Assembly: GCA_029582165.1 (NCBI GenBank)
Contig: CM055875.1
Location: 28,408,644-28,472,643, forward strand
Source: Portulaca oleracea
Taxonomy: Eukaryota; Streptophyta; Magnoliopsida; Caryophyllales; Portulacaceae
Length of the DNA: 64,000 bases
Reading direction: 5' to 3'
Shown in pieces: positions 1-9,799 of the stretch. The notes beneath the pieces were generated by a model. It was not told the origin of the DNA and made no database searches. It was given only the letters and a program-made list of their open reading frames with translations. How positions within the stretch are numbered: the first letter of the stretch is position 1; each line of letters opens with the position of its first letter. A program made the translations under genes and the position numbers.

Positions 1-124
1 GCGCCGCGAAAAAGGTCATCAATTTTTCGGGGTCTACAGGTATTTTTTAGCTCTCTTCATTCAAGTTTGACTCCTCCTTGAGATCGTTAGTGCCCGGGGT
101 CTATCTAACGTCTATGGATTGTTA

Positions 125-275
125 CGTTTATCAAGATCAGTTTGTCCTTACCAAGATCGGGCTTCACCTTATTCACCCTTAGCAAGATCAGACAACCCTT
201 GCCAAGATTGGGCTTCTTTTTAATTGCCCTTTACCAAGATCCAAAGGTCCTTACCAAGACCAAGCTTCTTTTTCT
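125..275. repeat. Degenerate tandem repeat (ccttaccaagatc-type)
   Basis: About four or five imperfect copies of a unit of roughly 30-40 bases carry the core accaagat followed by a C/T-rich stretch. The unit length varies. An open frame of 86 codons overlaps it but has low-complexity Leu/Phe/Pro content and resembles no family I know. The rest of 1-590 is AT-rich and shows no gene. Confidence 0.45.
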
Positions 276-599
276 TTTCCTTTATCTTTTTTTTCAATCG
301 CTCCAAAATCCCCTTATAGGGAATTGTAACCCTTACCACATTCGGGTAATTACCAAAGTCGATTCTTTCAATCAGTCCATTAATATCAGTACTTTACACT
401 AGCTCATAATCGTTCCCATTTCTAATTCTCATAAAATTGATATGAAAATACCAAATACAACTCATCAATTCAAACAAAATCCAGTAAGTTCAAATATATA
501 AACACAGAAGGGAAATTATCCCTTTTTCAAACCATATCCCTTTTTCATGCCAAATCCCGTCCTGTTAAGCATTTTAAACATCTTTGATAATTAAATAAA

Positions 600-1010
600 G
601 GATTTTTGGACGATAATGCACTGAACTTTAGGGGTATTGGACAGTAATGCACTGAACTTTTTTTTTTGGACTCTAATACACTGAACTTTGAGGGTATTGT
701 ACAATAATACACTCAGAACATTCCGGTGGTGGTTCTACTTTGAGGTGTTGTTTTTCTGTGTTTTTTAGAATTTTTTTTTGCCATGTAAGAAAGTATATAT
801 AAGTAGGATGACTAATATATTTTTATCGAAAAAAAACAGAAAAAACAACACCTCAAAGTAGAACCATCACCGCGTCAACCACCACTGGAATGTTCTGAGT
901 GCATTATTGTCCAATACCCTCAAAGTTCGGTGTATTAGAGTCCAAGAAAAAAGATCAGTGCAATATTGTCCAATACCCCTAAAGTTCAGTGTATTATCGT
1001 CCAAAAATCC
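600..1010. mobile_element. Mutator-like MITE with 9-bp TSD
   Basis: The 411-bp element begins ggatttttgg and ends ccaaaaatcc, and the inverted similarity runs deep into both arms. It is flanked by a perfect 9-bp direct repeat, ttaaataaa (591-599 and 1011-1019). A 9-bp target duplication with long TIRs is the hallmark of the Mutator/MULE superfamily. The arms contain sub-repeats of the phrase for 'cactgaactttnagggtatt', so each arm is itself built of two or three related units. There is no coding capacity; it would depend on a transposase elsewhere. Confidence 0.85.
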
Positions 1011-1019
1011 TTAAATAAA

Positions 1020-3592
1020 CTTATTTGAGTTTGAAATTGGTTCAGTAACTGCATAAATAGCGCTTAAAAACATGAATATTACTTACAAAATATCATATTC
1101 TTCATACTTACACATAAATCAATTTAGAAGTATTATTTTCAAAATCAACTTGTACAGTTACTCATGGAGTTCATTTAATTTCAAATAATTGGAGAAATAC
1201 ACTCACTTAAACTCAATTCACAAACATTAGCCAACACATTCATTCTATATTTTTACTGCTAGTCTGAGTCAACCTTATCATCAAATCTCATAATATGCAT
1301 AAATACTCCAAGTGAGACAAAAGTCCCACCATGTACACATATAGTTCACATAAATTTTACAAGCGAGTAATTAACTTAATGAAATCAACATCATTCTAAC
1401 ATAAGTCAAACGTTTTAGCACAATACGCACATATTCACTTATGTAAGTGTCATTTAAATTGTAAATCAAGTCGAGTTTCACGCTTAGATAATACTCAGCG
1501 AAACAAATCAATAATCCGCATTTTCCATTATTGAACACAATATTTCAATTCATAAGCCAACCCAAGCTCCCTCCTCATATACACCGTCCCAAACATATTC
1601 ACTTCAACATCCAAAATAGACCGTTAATTTTCACATAAAATCCTCTTTCGGGATGCAAATTCCAAAAACCTATCGAAATCAATAAAACACGTAAAGTGCA
1701 TCCCAGTGGTAATTAGGACATAGACATTATCTGGAGGTCTTCCTTTCACTTCAACAGATACACTTCACTTCAACAACTGCACTTGAACTCACTAAACGAG
1801 GCAGCCTAACCCGAACCTATAAATGAATAATTTCTCATTAAAACTTGCTGAAGAAAGTTAGTAACAAAACTTGCTAGAGAAAGTTAGTAACACAAACTTC
1901 TAACCTTAAACCTCCCAAAAGGACATCCACTAACCCTTAACTTCTAAATATAAATCAACCTTAACTTTCCTCAAGTTATTTCCACAAATAATCAACACAA
2001 GACTTCATTCTTCTATTTCTCCAAAAACAAGACTGATTTTCACCCCAACTTTTGGAGATCATAACTTGGCCTCCCGGCATCGTATAAAGATGATATATAT
2101 CTTTCTTGAAACCTCGAAGAATCTTCTACCACTTCTATTTTGATCATAAAATCTAAACATGCTCAAAGGGTAAAAATAATAATATGACAATTTATCCAAA
2201 TTTGCATTTTTTCGGTAAAGTACTTATAACTTATAACTCATTCCATACTCAACAAATACCTAAAACTCCAAAGCCATAGTAACTTTAACTCTTTAAGGCA
2301 CCTACTGCCCAAACATTTGATTTAATTCCACCTCTACTATTTATGAAGAATTTTCGAAATCACTCCAAACTCTGTCCCGAACAAACTAATTCTCATTAGC
2401 ACTAAAATCTTCCAACATCTTCCAACTCATTACTTTAACTCTGTCCCCAACTTTTTGAAGAATGTTCGTATAAAAGATGAAAATATTGTTATCTCTTTTC
2501 CAAAAAGAGGGGTCATATGACCCCACGTGAACCCACCTTGGCTCCGCTCCTGCACACGAGGGAGGAGAGTTTAGGGTGAAAGAGAGATAGGGCTGCTGGG
2601 GTCACGCAGGTTGTCGACGGCTGCGCGGGTGGTCTCCGACGGTTGCTGGGTGTCTCCGGCGAGCTGTTTCCGGCGGCAGTAGGGAGGGGATGGCGGCAGT
2701 ATGTAAGGAAAAACAAAGCCTAGTTAAAATTATCAAAAGTGCAATGAAAAACAAGCAAAGCCTAGTTAAAATTATCAAAAGCGCAATGATACCGACTAAA
2801 TACCCAGTTAAAAAGTGCCAGTAATTCTCAATCAAAGCCTACTTTGTGAAATTCTCAATTACTTGTCAAAAAGTCAGGGATAACCAGTCATTTTGTCCCC
2901 CGTTGCAAACATCACCTATTCATAAACATATCAATCGAAAGCTACAAAACTTTCGGTCTCCAATCATATGATCTCTACACTCAATCTGGGCGTATAAAAT
3001 CGTAGATTCAATACTCAGTAGCGAGGCTATCATCGTTACTCATCACAAATTTGAACAACAATCAAACAACATTTTCTGAGTGTAGAACAGACACATAGAC
3101 TAATGCAGGCAAGCAGCTTGTTATATTCACAGATTGTAAAATTTGCAATCAATTACACATTCTAAACTAACCAGACAGATAAAAGTTCTCGCTAGATATG
3201 AATACCAATTGGCGGAGCTGTAGTTTAGAAACCAGCTAATCACCCTACGCATGATACAGGGCGACGAAAAATGAAGAAAGTGTTGAAAATGTTGAATCGA
3301 ACCTTCAGTTGTTTTGAAGTTTTGAATCGACCGCCAAGCACCCCTGAAATTGAAACCCAAATAACAATTGTAGGATTGAATTTTTGATAATGATATCGAT
3401 CAAAACTCTATCAAATGTGTGCTAAAATTCACGAAAATAGGAGAGATATTGAAAAGAGAGAGAATAGAGAGTACCTTGATGAACTCCAATGCAGCTACTG
3501 TGCAATGAAGCTGAGAAAGTGATTAATTAGGGTTTGTCAAATTAGGGGTAGATCTGGAAATTCACTCACTACTACTTGTAATTCACAGCACC
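1020..3592. other. No gene; probable decayed LTR-retrotransposon sequence
   Basis: The stretch is AT-rich with stops in all frames. Phrases such as 'ataacttgg...cccggcatcgtat' near 2060, and a GC-rich block of cggcgg/ccgg repeats at about 2540-2700, resemble the middle of the chromovirus LTRs seen intact further right. I infer an old, broken LTR in the same orientation, but cannot delimit it. Short open frames in the GC-rich block are not credible genes. Confidence 0.35.
2713..2789. repeat. Local tandem duplication, about 34 bp repeated at 43-bp spacing
   Basis: The phrase caaagcctagttaaaatt with its continuation to gcaatga occurs at 2713 and again at 2756, with one base difference. It is probably replication slippage and has no coding meaning. 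Confidence 0.7.
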
Positions 3593-4283
3593 GGGAAAAT
3601 TTTTCCCGCTTGCTATTCGCCGCCCCCCATTTTACTAATGTCGCACACTTTTTCATAATAATTTCCAATATCGCCCTTGACCCTTCACTCTCTAACTTCT
3701 CTCTAGTTTATCTCTCTAATAACAATAATAATAATAATATTTACAAAATTTTATTTAAAAAAATTAATCGAAAAAAAAACTCAGAAAACATGGTTGCCGC
3801 ACGAAAAATGCGGCGACACCGCGGTCGTTGCCGCACGTCGGTCGCGGCAAAGCCGCGGCGGGTGCCGTGATCGACGTGCGGTAGCCACCGCGATGTCACC
3901 GCATTTTTCGTGCGGCAACCGTGTTTTCTGAGTTTTTGTTCGATTAATTTTTTTAATAAAATTTTGTAAATATTATTATTATTGTTAATATTATTATTAT
4001 TATTAAATTTAGGTTGAATTTCAAACACCGTTAATTTATTAATAATAATATTGCAATTTAATATTAATAATGATAATAATAACAATTATAATAATAATAA
4101 TAATAGCACTAACAATAATAATATTATTATTTACAAAATTTTATTTTAAAAAAATTAATTGAAAAAAACCCAGAAAATACGGCTGTCGCACGAAAAATGC
4201 GGCAACCATATTTTCTGGATTTTTTTCAATTAATTTTTTTAAAATAAAATTTTGTAAATATTATTATTATTATTATTGTTATT

Positions 4284-4320
<37 letters not shown>

Positions 4321-4466
4321 TTGTTATTATTATTATTATTATTAGAGAGAGAAACAAGAGAGAAGTTAGAGAGTGAAGGGTCAAGGGCATAATTGAAAAT
4401 TATTATGAAAAAGTGGGCGACATTAGTAAAAAGGGGGGCGACGTATAGCAATGCCCATTTTTTCCC
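3593..4466. mobile_element. Foldback-type TIR element with nested palindromes
   Basis: The outer inverted repeat of about 130 bp starts gggaaaa at 3593 and ends ttttttccc at 4466. It includes the phrase cattttactaatgtcgc and the tract 'cccttgacccttcactctc' on the left, both inverted on the right. Inside, separated by (TAA)n tracts, are two further palindromes, at about 3735-3975 and 4125-4262. Both are built from the same half-unit (attttacaaaattttattt, ccagaaaa, cgcacgaaaaatgcgg). The first is tipped by a GC-rich arm. No clear TSD was found, so the superfamily is uncertain. Open frames here are translated (AAT)n repeats and are not genes. Confidence 0.7.
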
Positions 4467-4918
4467 AACCCCCCTCCTGAAAATTTTCCGTGAGTGTTGG
4501 GGGAAATAGTGCCCCTCCTGGAAAAATTTCCCCAAGGTCAATATGGTACCAAACATGGGGAAAAATGGTCAATCTGGGAAATTGACCAATTTACCCTGGG
4601 TTCTTTGTGAACCAAAGACACTCTTATTGAAAATTATAATTGGGTGAACAATGTTTTTAAGTATCTATTATTTGGGGACAAAATTCACTGGAACCTACCG
4701 GAATCCGGTGAAATATATAAATTGACTAACTTGCCCCTGGTTAAACAATTGTATTCAGATTAATCTTTTCCATCCCGATTAACCTCTTCCTGTCATAGAA
4801 ATGGAAATAACAAGACTTCTTCCTGTCTCTCTTGCTCATCTGAATTTGCTCCATCTGGTGCTCGTTTCTCCCCTCGTCGTCCCGTCTCCGGTTGTTCTTC
4901 ATTACAGTGTCAAGTTTG

Positions 4919-4962
<44 letters not shown>

Positions 4963-5044
4963 ACGATCCTTTCCGTCTTTCCATAGCTCCATAACCATAA
5001 GCTTTGCTTCTTTGCTTGCTTCATTGTGTCACTCTCCATTGACT

Positions 5045-5355
5045 CTTACATATATCTCAATATCTCTTGAATTCGTGAATGTGAAGGACCGCTTAGCTTG
5101 CAATGAGGATAGCAAGGCTAACCCAGAAAACATCTTCACCAAAGTCCAAGCTGGTCTTCCTGATTTCCTTCGTTGGTCTTCTTGAGTTGCCCTAACTCTA
5201 GATCTGCTTTGGGCTTCTTCTTCTTCTCCTTTCGCTTCCTCTGTTATCCGCTACGTCGCCACCAATTGGCCTATTCGCCCATCTTCGACCATCATCATCC
5301 CCACTGTCGGTGTCGCTTTCTTGCTTCTCATCATCAAGTTTCTTCAATTTGATTA
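5045..5355 (+). pseudogene. Unidentified exon-like fragment inside the Pack-type element
   Basis: A readable stretch gives residues such as NPENIFTKVQAGLPDF, an in-frame stop near 5185, then further codon-like sequence ending with a hydrophobic segment (IIIPTVGVAFLLLIIKFL). The composition is less repeat-like than its surroundings. I do not recognise the source gene. It may be a second captured fragment or part of the same capture as the CAF1 piece. Confidence 0.3.
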
Positions 5356-5459
5356 ACCCTTGTGATCTTTATTTATTCATTTGGGTTTCTTCCCATCCAT
5401 GATTTCTGCTCGCATACTTTGTTGATTTTAGTTGTCTAATCAGATCGCTGGTTGTTCTT

Positions 5460-5509
<50 letters not shown>

Positions 5510-5643
5510 CAGTTATGGACAAGGGATTCACATTACAGTGTCATAGATTGTAATGCTCATGTATCCTGGTGTTGCTAGTGTTGCAGTTTTGAACTCCTTG
5601 TAATAAGTCTTAACAGTTTGTATTCAATGAGAGTTGAATGTAA

Positions 5644-5890
5644 TGCTTTAAGAAGAATAACGAGATGGGTATTGACTCAATTCGATTTGCCGAGCTTCTC
5701 ATGTCATCCGGGGTTGTGTTGAATGATAGCATCAAATGGGTGACTTTTCACAGGGGGCTATGATTTTGGGTATTTGCTCAAGTTGCTGACTTGTCGAGAT
5801 TTGCTTGAAACTCAAGCCGGGTTCTTCAACCTGATCAACATATACTTCCCGATTGTGTATGATATCAAGCAGTTGATGAAGTTCTGCAAT
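5644..5890 (+). pseudogene. CAF1 (CCR4-associated factor 1) deadenylase fragment, frameshifted
   Basis: Conceptual translation reads [35 protein letters not shown], then after one extra G near 5752 continues [16 protein letters not shown] and [18 protein letters not shown]. This is the central part of the plant CAF1/POP2 DEDD 3'-exonuclease of the CCR4-NOT complex, which shortens mRNA poly(A) tails. Only about 80 residues of a roughly 270-residue protein are present, with no start, and a stop follows the homology at 5900. The fragment sits between TIRs, so I read it as a transposon-captured copy, not a decayed resident gene. Identity of the family is strong; expression is unknown. Confidence 0.85.
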
Positions 5891-6078
5891 TATACAATTT
5901 AATTTCTATCTATGAAGAAGTTAATCTGAATACAATTGTTTAACCAGGGGCAAGTTAGTCAATTTATATATTTCACTGGATTCTGGTAGGTTCTAGTGAG
6001 TTTTGTCCCCAAATAATAGATACTTAAAAATATTGTTCACCCAATTATAATTTCCAATAATATGGTCCCCAAAACCCA

Positions 6079-6951
6079 ATTTCCGCAAAACAGAAGGTAC
6101 CTTTCAGCAATTTTTTGAAAAAAATCAGATTTTTCTTGTTCTTCTTCTTCTTCTTCTTCTTCTTCTTTTGCTGCTGTTGCGATTTCTTCCCCTGCATTTC
6201 TTCTTCTGCGCTTCTTTTTCGTCCTCTCTGTCAAATCATCATGCCTTACTCAATTCTAATGCTTTTAGATAATTGTAGAATTTGTGGTCAAGTATCTGTT
6301 GTCAGACAATAAGAGAGTTAGAAAGCCTTCTTGTCATTCTTTCACTTTTTGTATCCCTACGTGCGAACCAGTCAATATAATGTAACAAAAATCAATTAAA
6401 ACAAAAGCGGGGCAACCCATAAAACTCAAGTTAAACCCATAACATTCAAATTAAGCATACAATCACTCTCCTTACGAAATTTTGCCATCTCCCACGAGTG
6501 CTGGGATTGTCATTTGATTTCTAGGGTTCCCTAATTCCCATCTCCATCGTATTCTACTAAAATCGTCCCAATGACCAATCCCATAAGAACGGTGATAAAT
6601 AAAATCGAAACCAAAACTCATCTCCAATCACCCCCAAATAATACCAAATCTCTACCACCAACCTTCCCAAATTGAAGCAAGACATCAACAACTGCTAGTT
6701 CCGGAAGAAGATGAGGCGTACTCGATACGATTACAGTAGAGAAATTGTAGTTAGGTTTTAAAAAATGAGGACTGAGATACATAGATAAATGGAAAGCAAC
6801 TTTTTAGTTGAAAGAAAAGATCATAAGACCCAACTGGAACAAGTTAGAGAAAATTGAAGCAGAAATTGAAGAAAGATGGATGTGTTGAGAGAAGTCTTAC
6901 CTAGAAATTGGATGGGGGAAGTGAGGAAAGTTGAATTAGGGAATCCACTTT

Positions 6952-6954
<3 letters not shown>
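6079..6954. other. No gene; AT-rich sequence with a (TTC)n tract
   Basis: A (CTT)n microsatellite lies at about 6136-6168; open frames over it are homopolymeric Phe or Glu. The remainder has no extended codon-like frame and no domain I recognise. Confidence 0.5.
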
Positions 6955-7042
<88 letters not shown>

Positions 7043-7088
7043 GAAGAAGAAGAAGAAGAAGAAGAAGAAGAAGAAGAAGAAGAAGAAG
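6955..7088. repeat. Compound microsatellite (GA)n-(GAA)n
   Basis: About 42 GA units (6955-7038) run directly into about 15 GAA units (7043-7088). An overlapping open frame encodes only Arg-Glu and poly-Glu and is not a gene. The sequence to about 7330 is AT-rich and featureless. Confidence 0.95.
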
Positions 7089-7329
7089 GTAAATGTGATT
7101 TTTTTTTTATAATTAAAGGGGGTGGATTTAGGAAAGAAAATATGATTTTGGGATTAAATTTTTATTTTTTAAAATTTTTTAAACATTAACCTGCAATAGC
7201 AAAATTGGAATGAGTGGCATTTTTTAACTTAATTGGACAGTTTAGTGGCATTTTTGATACTTTAGAAATATTAATAGTATTTTTTACTAAATGGGAAATT
7301 TCAGTAGCAATTTATCCCATCACTCAAGA

Positions 7330-7725
7330 ATATTATGGTTAGGGAAAAAATTAATTTAGGAAATAAATTTGTAAAACTAGGGAAATAAATAATAGATTTT
7401 TAGGAAATATAATTCTGATTTTAAAAGCTCCCAAGCTTATAATAAACTAAAAAAATATGGAGAATAATATCACTTGGAAAAATATAATACAACCCCTTAG
7501 AGATTAAATAAATGACCAAAAAGGCTAACATAAGATAATACATAGGAATAAATACTGTAAAATCAATAGTAAATTTCTCTTACTTTAATAGCCAATATAA
7601 TCTACGAGTTCAGTATTAACAGATAATTCCACAAAAATAAACGGAATCGAAATAAAAGTTAACGGCGTAACGAAAACCATATTTAGAATTTCCGGGGTTT
7701 TACATCATGACTCCTAAAAAGGAAG
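7330..7725 (-). mobile_element. LTR end and polypurine-tract remnant (minus-strand retrotransposon)
   Basis: The plus strand ends ggggttttaca at 7704, then tcatgactcctaaaaagga. On the minus strand this is a purine-rich tract followed by an LTR beginning tgtaaaacccc, the layout seen intact at 18884. A second, similar end lies at 40311-40573, sharing attccacaaaa and gtcgtaacg-type phrases, so both are the same LTR family. The extent toward lower coordinates is unclear because of later insertions. Confidence 0.5.
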
Positions 7726-7787
7726 AAATTGAAGTTCATAGTCGAAGATTGAAAACAACTCATCTAACTTACTGTTGTTGCTGCTGA

Positions 7788-8145
7788 TAGAGTTGTCCAA
7801 GAAAGGCTAAAATAGAAAACTAAACCGCATAACTGTAAAAATCAAATCAGTATAAACGGTTAACTGTTTGGATTGCAATTTTGGTTAACTGAACTAGTTT
7901 AACCAAGTTTGGTTTCGAATTGACATTTTTGTGAATCGGTTAGCCGATTTTGATAAGATTTGTAAGAAAATGTGAAATTTGAAAGTAAAATGCTAAAATG
8001 CTCTTTAATGGTTGCTCCTTTAAATTTCTAAAAATTGGTTGTTAACCGTAGTTAATGGTTGCTCCTTTAAGCTTGGGTTTACGAAATCCATAAATTGCAT
8101 ATGTTGTCAACCAAAAATGTAGTTAACCAATTTTGGACACACCTA
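7788..8145. mobile_element. hAT-type non-autonomous element 1
   Basis: The 358-bp element starts tagagttgtccaa and ends ttggacacaccta, an imperfect TIR of about 13 bp. The subterminal parts are rich in gttaac/ggttaacc motifs. Flanks gctgctga (7780-7787) and gctggtgc (8146-8153) agree at 6 of 8 bases, fitting a worn 8-bp hAT target duplication. It has no coding capacity. It shares TIRs and gttaac-rich composition with the better preserved element at 8867-9313. Confidence 0.65.
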
Positions 8146-8586
8146 GCTGGTGCTTGAAAAACAGAAAAGGTCAAACTATCAAAGTCTCTATGGATCATAG
8201 TTCTCAGTTCTCACGTTTAATTTAAACCACCAATTCACCATAATTGATAAGTTCAAACCAGACATTAGGGTTTTAATATTTTATCTTAAATATCTAAATC
8301 AGTCAATCACCTTAAACCACCAAATTTAGGTATAATCTTTACTCTTGGCACACAAAAAAACATTACATATAACTAAGAAGTAAGACAACCCTTGTCAATC
8401 AAGATTCAATCTTTTTCCCAAAGCATTAGCAAATAAATGAACCATTTATTCAAGAAAAAGGCAACCATTGTTTCATGTGTGGGAGTATTTTAAGAGTTAA
8501 AAAGGTTAATTAAGGGTGGAAATCACTAAACACAAGATAATGGTTGATCGAGAAGATTAACATAATCATAGGGGCTAAAACTAGCA

Positions 8587-8757
8587 TGACACGGACCGTG
8601 ACTAGTGAGACACGGGTTGTGTTAGCGACCAGTAGCTCAAGAAAGTTGAAACTGGGCTGACAGGACTGTGTCTACCTGAAATTGGTCGTGTCTTACGCAA
8701 CACGGACCGTGTCTACCTGAAATGGGTCGTGTCTTATGCAACACGAATCGTGTCCAA
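8587..8757. repeat. Tandem repeat with cacggaccgtg palindromic cores
   Basis: Units of roughly 42-46 bp contain gtgtctacctgaaat, ggtcgtgtctta and acacggaccgtgtc. The last two units (about 8668-8752) are clearest, and the first is more diverged. It abuts the LTR end at 8759. Such repeats are common near LTR ends of plant gypsy elements, but the assignment is inference. Confidence 0.6.
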
Positions 8758-8758
8758 T

Positions 8759-9658
8759 TGTAACGCCCTGAAATTCAATTATAAACAAGTCAAACGTTGA
8801 CAAACATTAACAACGGAAGTCTCACTTTAATTGGGTGTTATTGTCGTATCCATGAAGGAATACAACTAGGGTTGTCCATAGTTAACCTAAATCGTAAACC
8901 TAAACAGAAAACCGGTAAAACAAAACCGGTCAAACCGGTTAACCGTTATGGTTTCGGTTAACCAACCGGTATTAGCGAATTCGGTTTCGGTTATATGTAA
9001 TTTTTTTAGAAAAAATTGAATTTACCTACTGTCTAACTATCCATGTTTGGGGAATTTTGGTGAAATTTGGCGAAATTCAAAAGCAAAAAAAAGCCCCTTT
9101 TTTATTTTTTTAAAAATTTATAATTAAAATAGCCTCAACTATAATTAAAAAAACGCGGTTAACCGCATTCTTAAGGCGGTTAACCGCAGGTTTAGGTTTC
9201 TGATTTTCAAAAGCGGTTAACCGCTTTAGGCGGTTAAGATTTAGGTTTGTAAAAACTATCAACTGCAAAAGCGGTTAACCGTAATAGCGGTTAACCGTTT
9301 TTGGACACCCCTAAATACAACACAAGAATGAAAAGAAAAACTGACATGACACTGTGACAACTGATAATTGTTTGCTTTAATTTAACTATCATAAGAAAAC
9401 TTCAAATTCTATAGACAATATAAACCAACACTAACTAATTCAAGTCTGAATATAATTAATAATCTAAACTTTCATTCTCAGAACCAAACTTAGTTCCAGT
9501 TTCTATCCCATAATTTTTCACCTGAAAACAAAACATTTCATAAAATGAGGTGGACTCAATAATAACTACTCCTAATTGTCAAAACATAGTAAATTCGTTT
9601 CAATTCATTTAGGGGGAAAAGTCTCAAACCATTTCACAAACAATTTGCCCAATCACCC
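8759..9658 (-). mobile_element. LTR fragment of a chromovirus-like element, minus orientation
   Basis: The plus strand begins tgtaacgccctgaaatt, the reverse complement of a typical LTR 3' end. A cggaagtc-like phrase about 50 bp in is comparable to the same position of the L1 and L2 LTRs. It is interrupted by the hAT element at 8867-9313 and ends where the L2a LTR starts at 9659. No coding region. Confidence 0.45.
8867..9313. mobile_element. hAT-type non-autonomous element 2 with perfect 8-bp TSD
   Basis: The 447-bp element starts tagggttgtccat and ends ttggacacccctaa. It is flanked by perfect 8-bp repeats aatacaac (8859-8866 and 9314-9321), diagnostic of hAT transposition. The arms are packed with subterminal ggttaacc/aaccggtt motifs, the kind of repeated short sites hAT transposases bind. 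No coding capacity. It inserted into an older LTR fragment. Confidence 0.85.
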
Positions 9659-9799
9659 TGTAATAACCCAAAAAAATCACCCCTTAATACGTATTAATTA
9701 GGTTAGATAATCAAGGTTAAGAATAAATCACGAATAATGAAAGCGTGTGTTCCATCTTTTCTAATCAAGTGTGTGTCTTGTAGGACATGAACAGTGCAA

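Larger units (their letters stand above)
4598..6078. mobile_element. Pack-type TIR element carrying captured gene sequence
   Basis: Two arms of about 160 bp are inverted repeats of each other: 4598 to about 4765 and about 5913 to 6078, sharing for instance aattgactaacttgcccctg and tatctattatttggggaca, with a few substitutions. The 1.15-kb interior is not repeat-like. It has a clear fragment of a CAF1 deadenylase gene (5644-5890) and other exon-like C/T-rich sequence (about 4800-5355). Gene fragments between long TIRs define Pack-MULE/Pack-TIR elements. Flanks aatttaccc and aatttccgc agree at 7 of 9 bases and may be a worn 9-bp TSD, which would favour MULE. A (CT)n tract at 4919-4959 and a (GA)n tract at 5467-5504 each follow a copy of gttgttcttcattacag. 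Confidence 0.75.

Noticed and set aside
4239..4556. 105-codon frame with poly-Asn and poly-Ile
   Set aside because: It is a translation of (AAT)n repeats in the foldback element.
6950..7189. Arg-Glu repeat protein
   Set aside because: It is only the (GA)n-(GAA)n microsatellite read in frame.
8587..8757. Possible CRISPR-like repeat array
   Set aside because: Units are contiguous and degenerate, without unique spacers of fixed length, and the DNA is plant nuclear.
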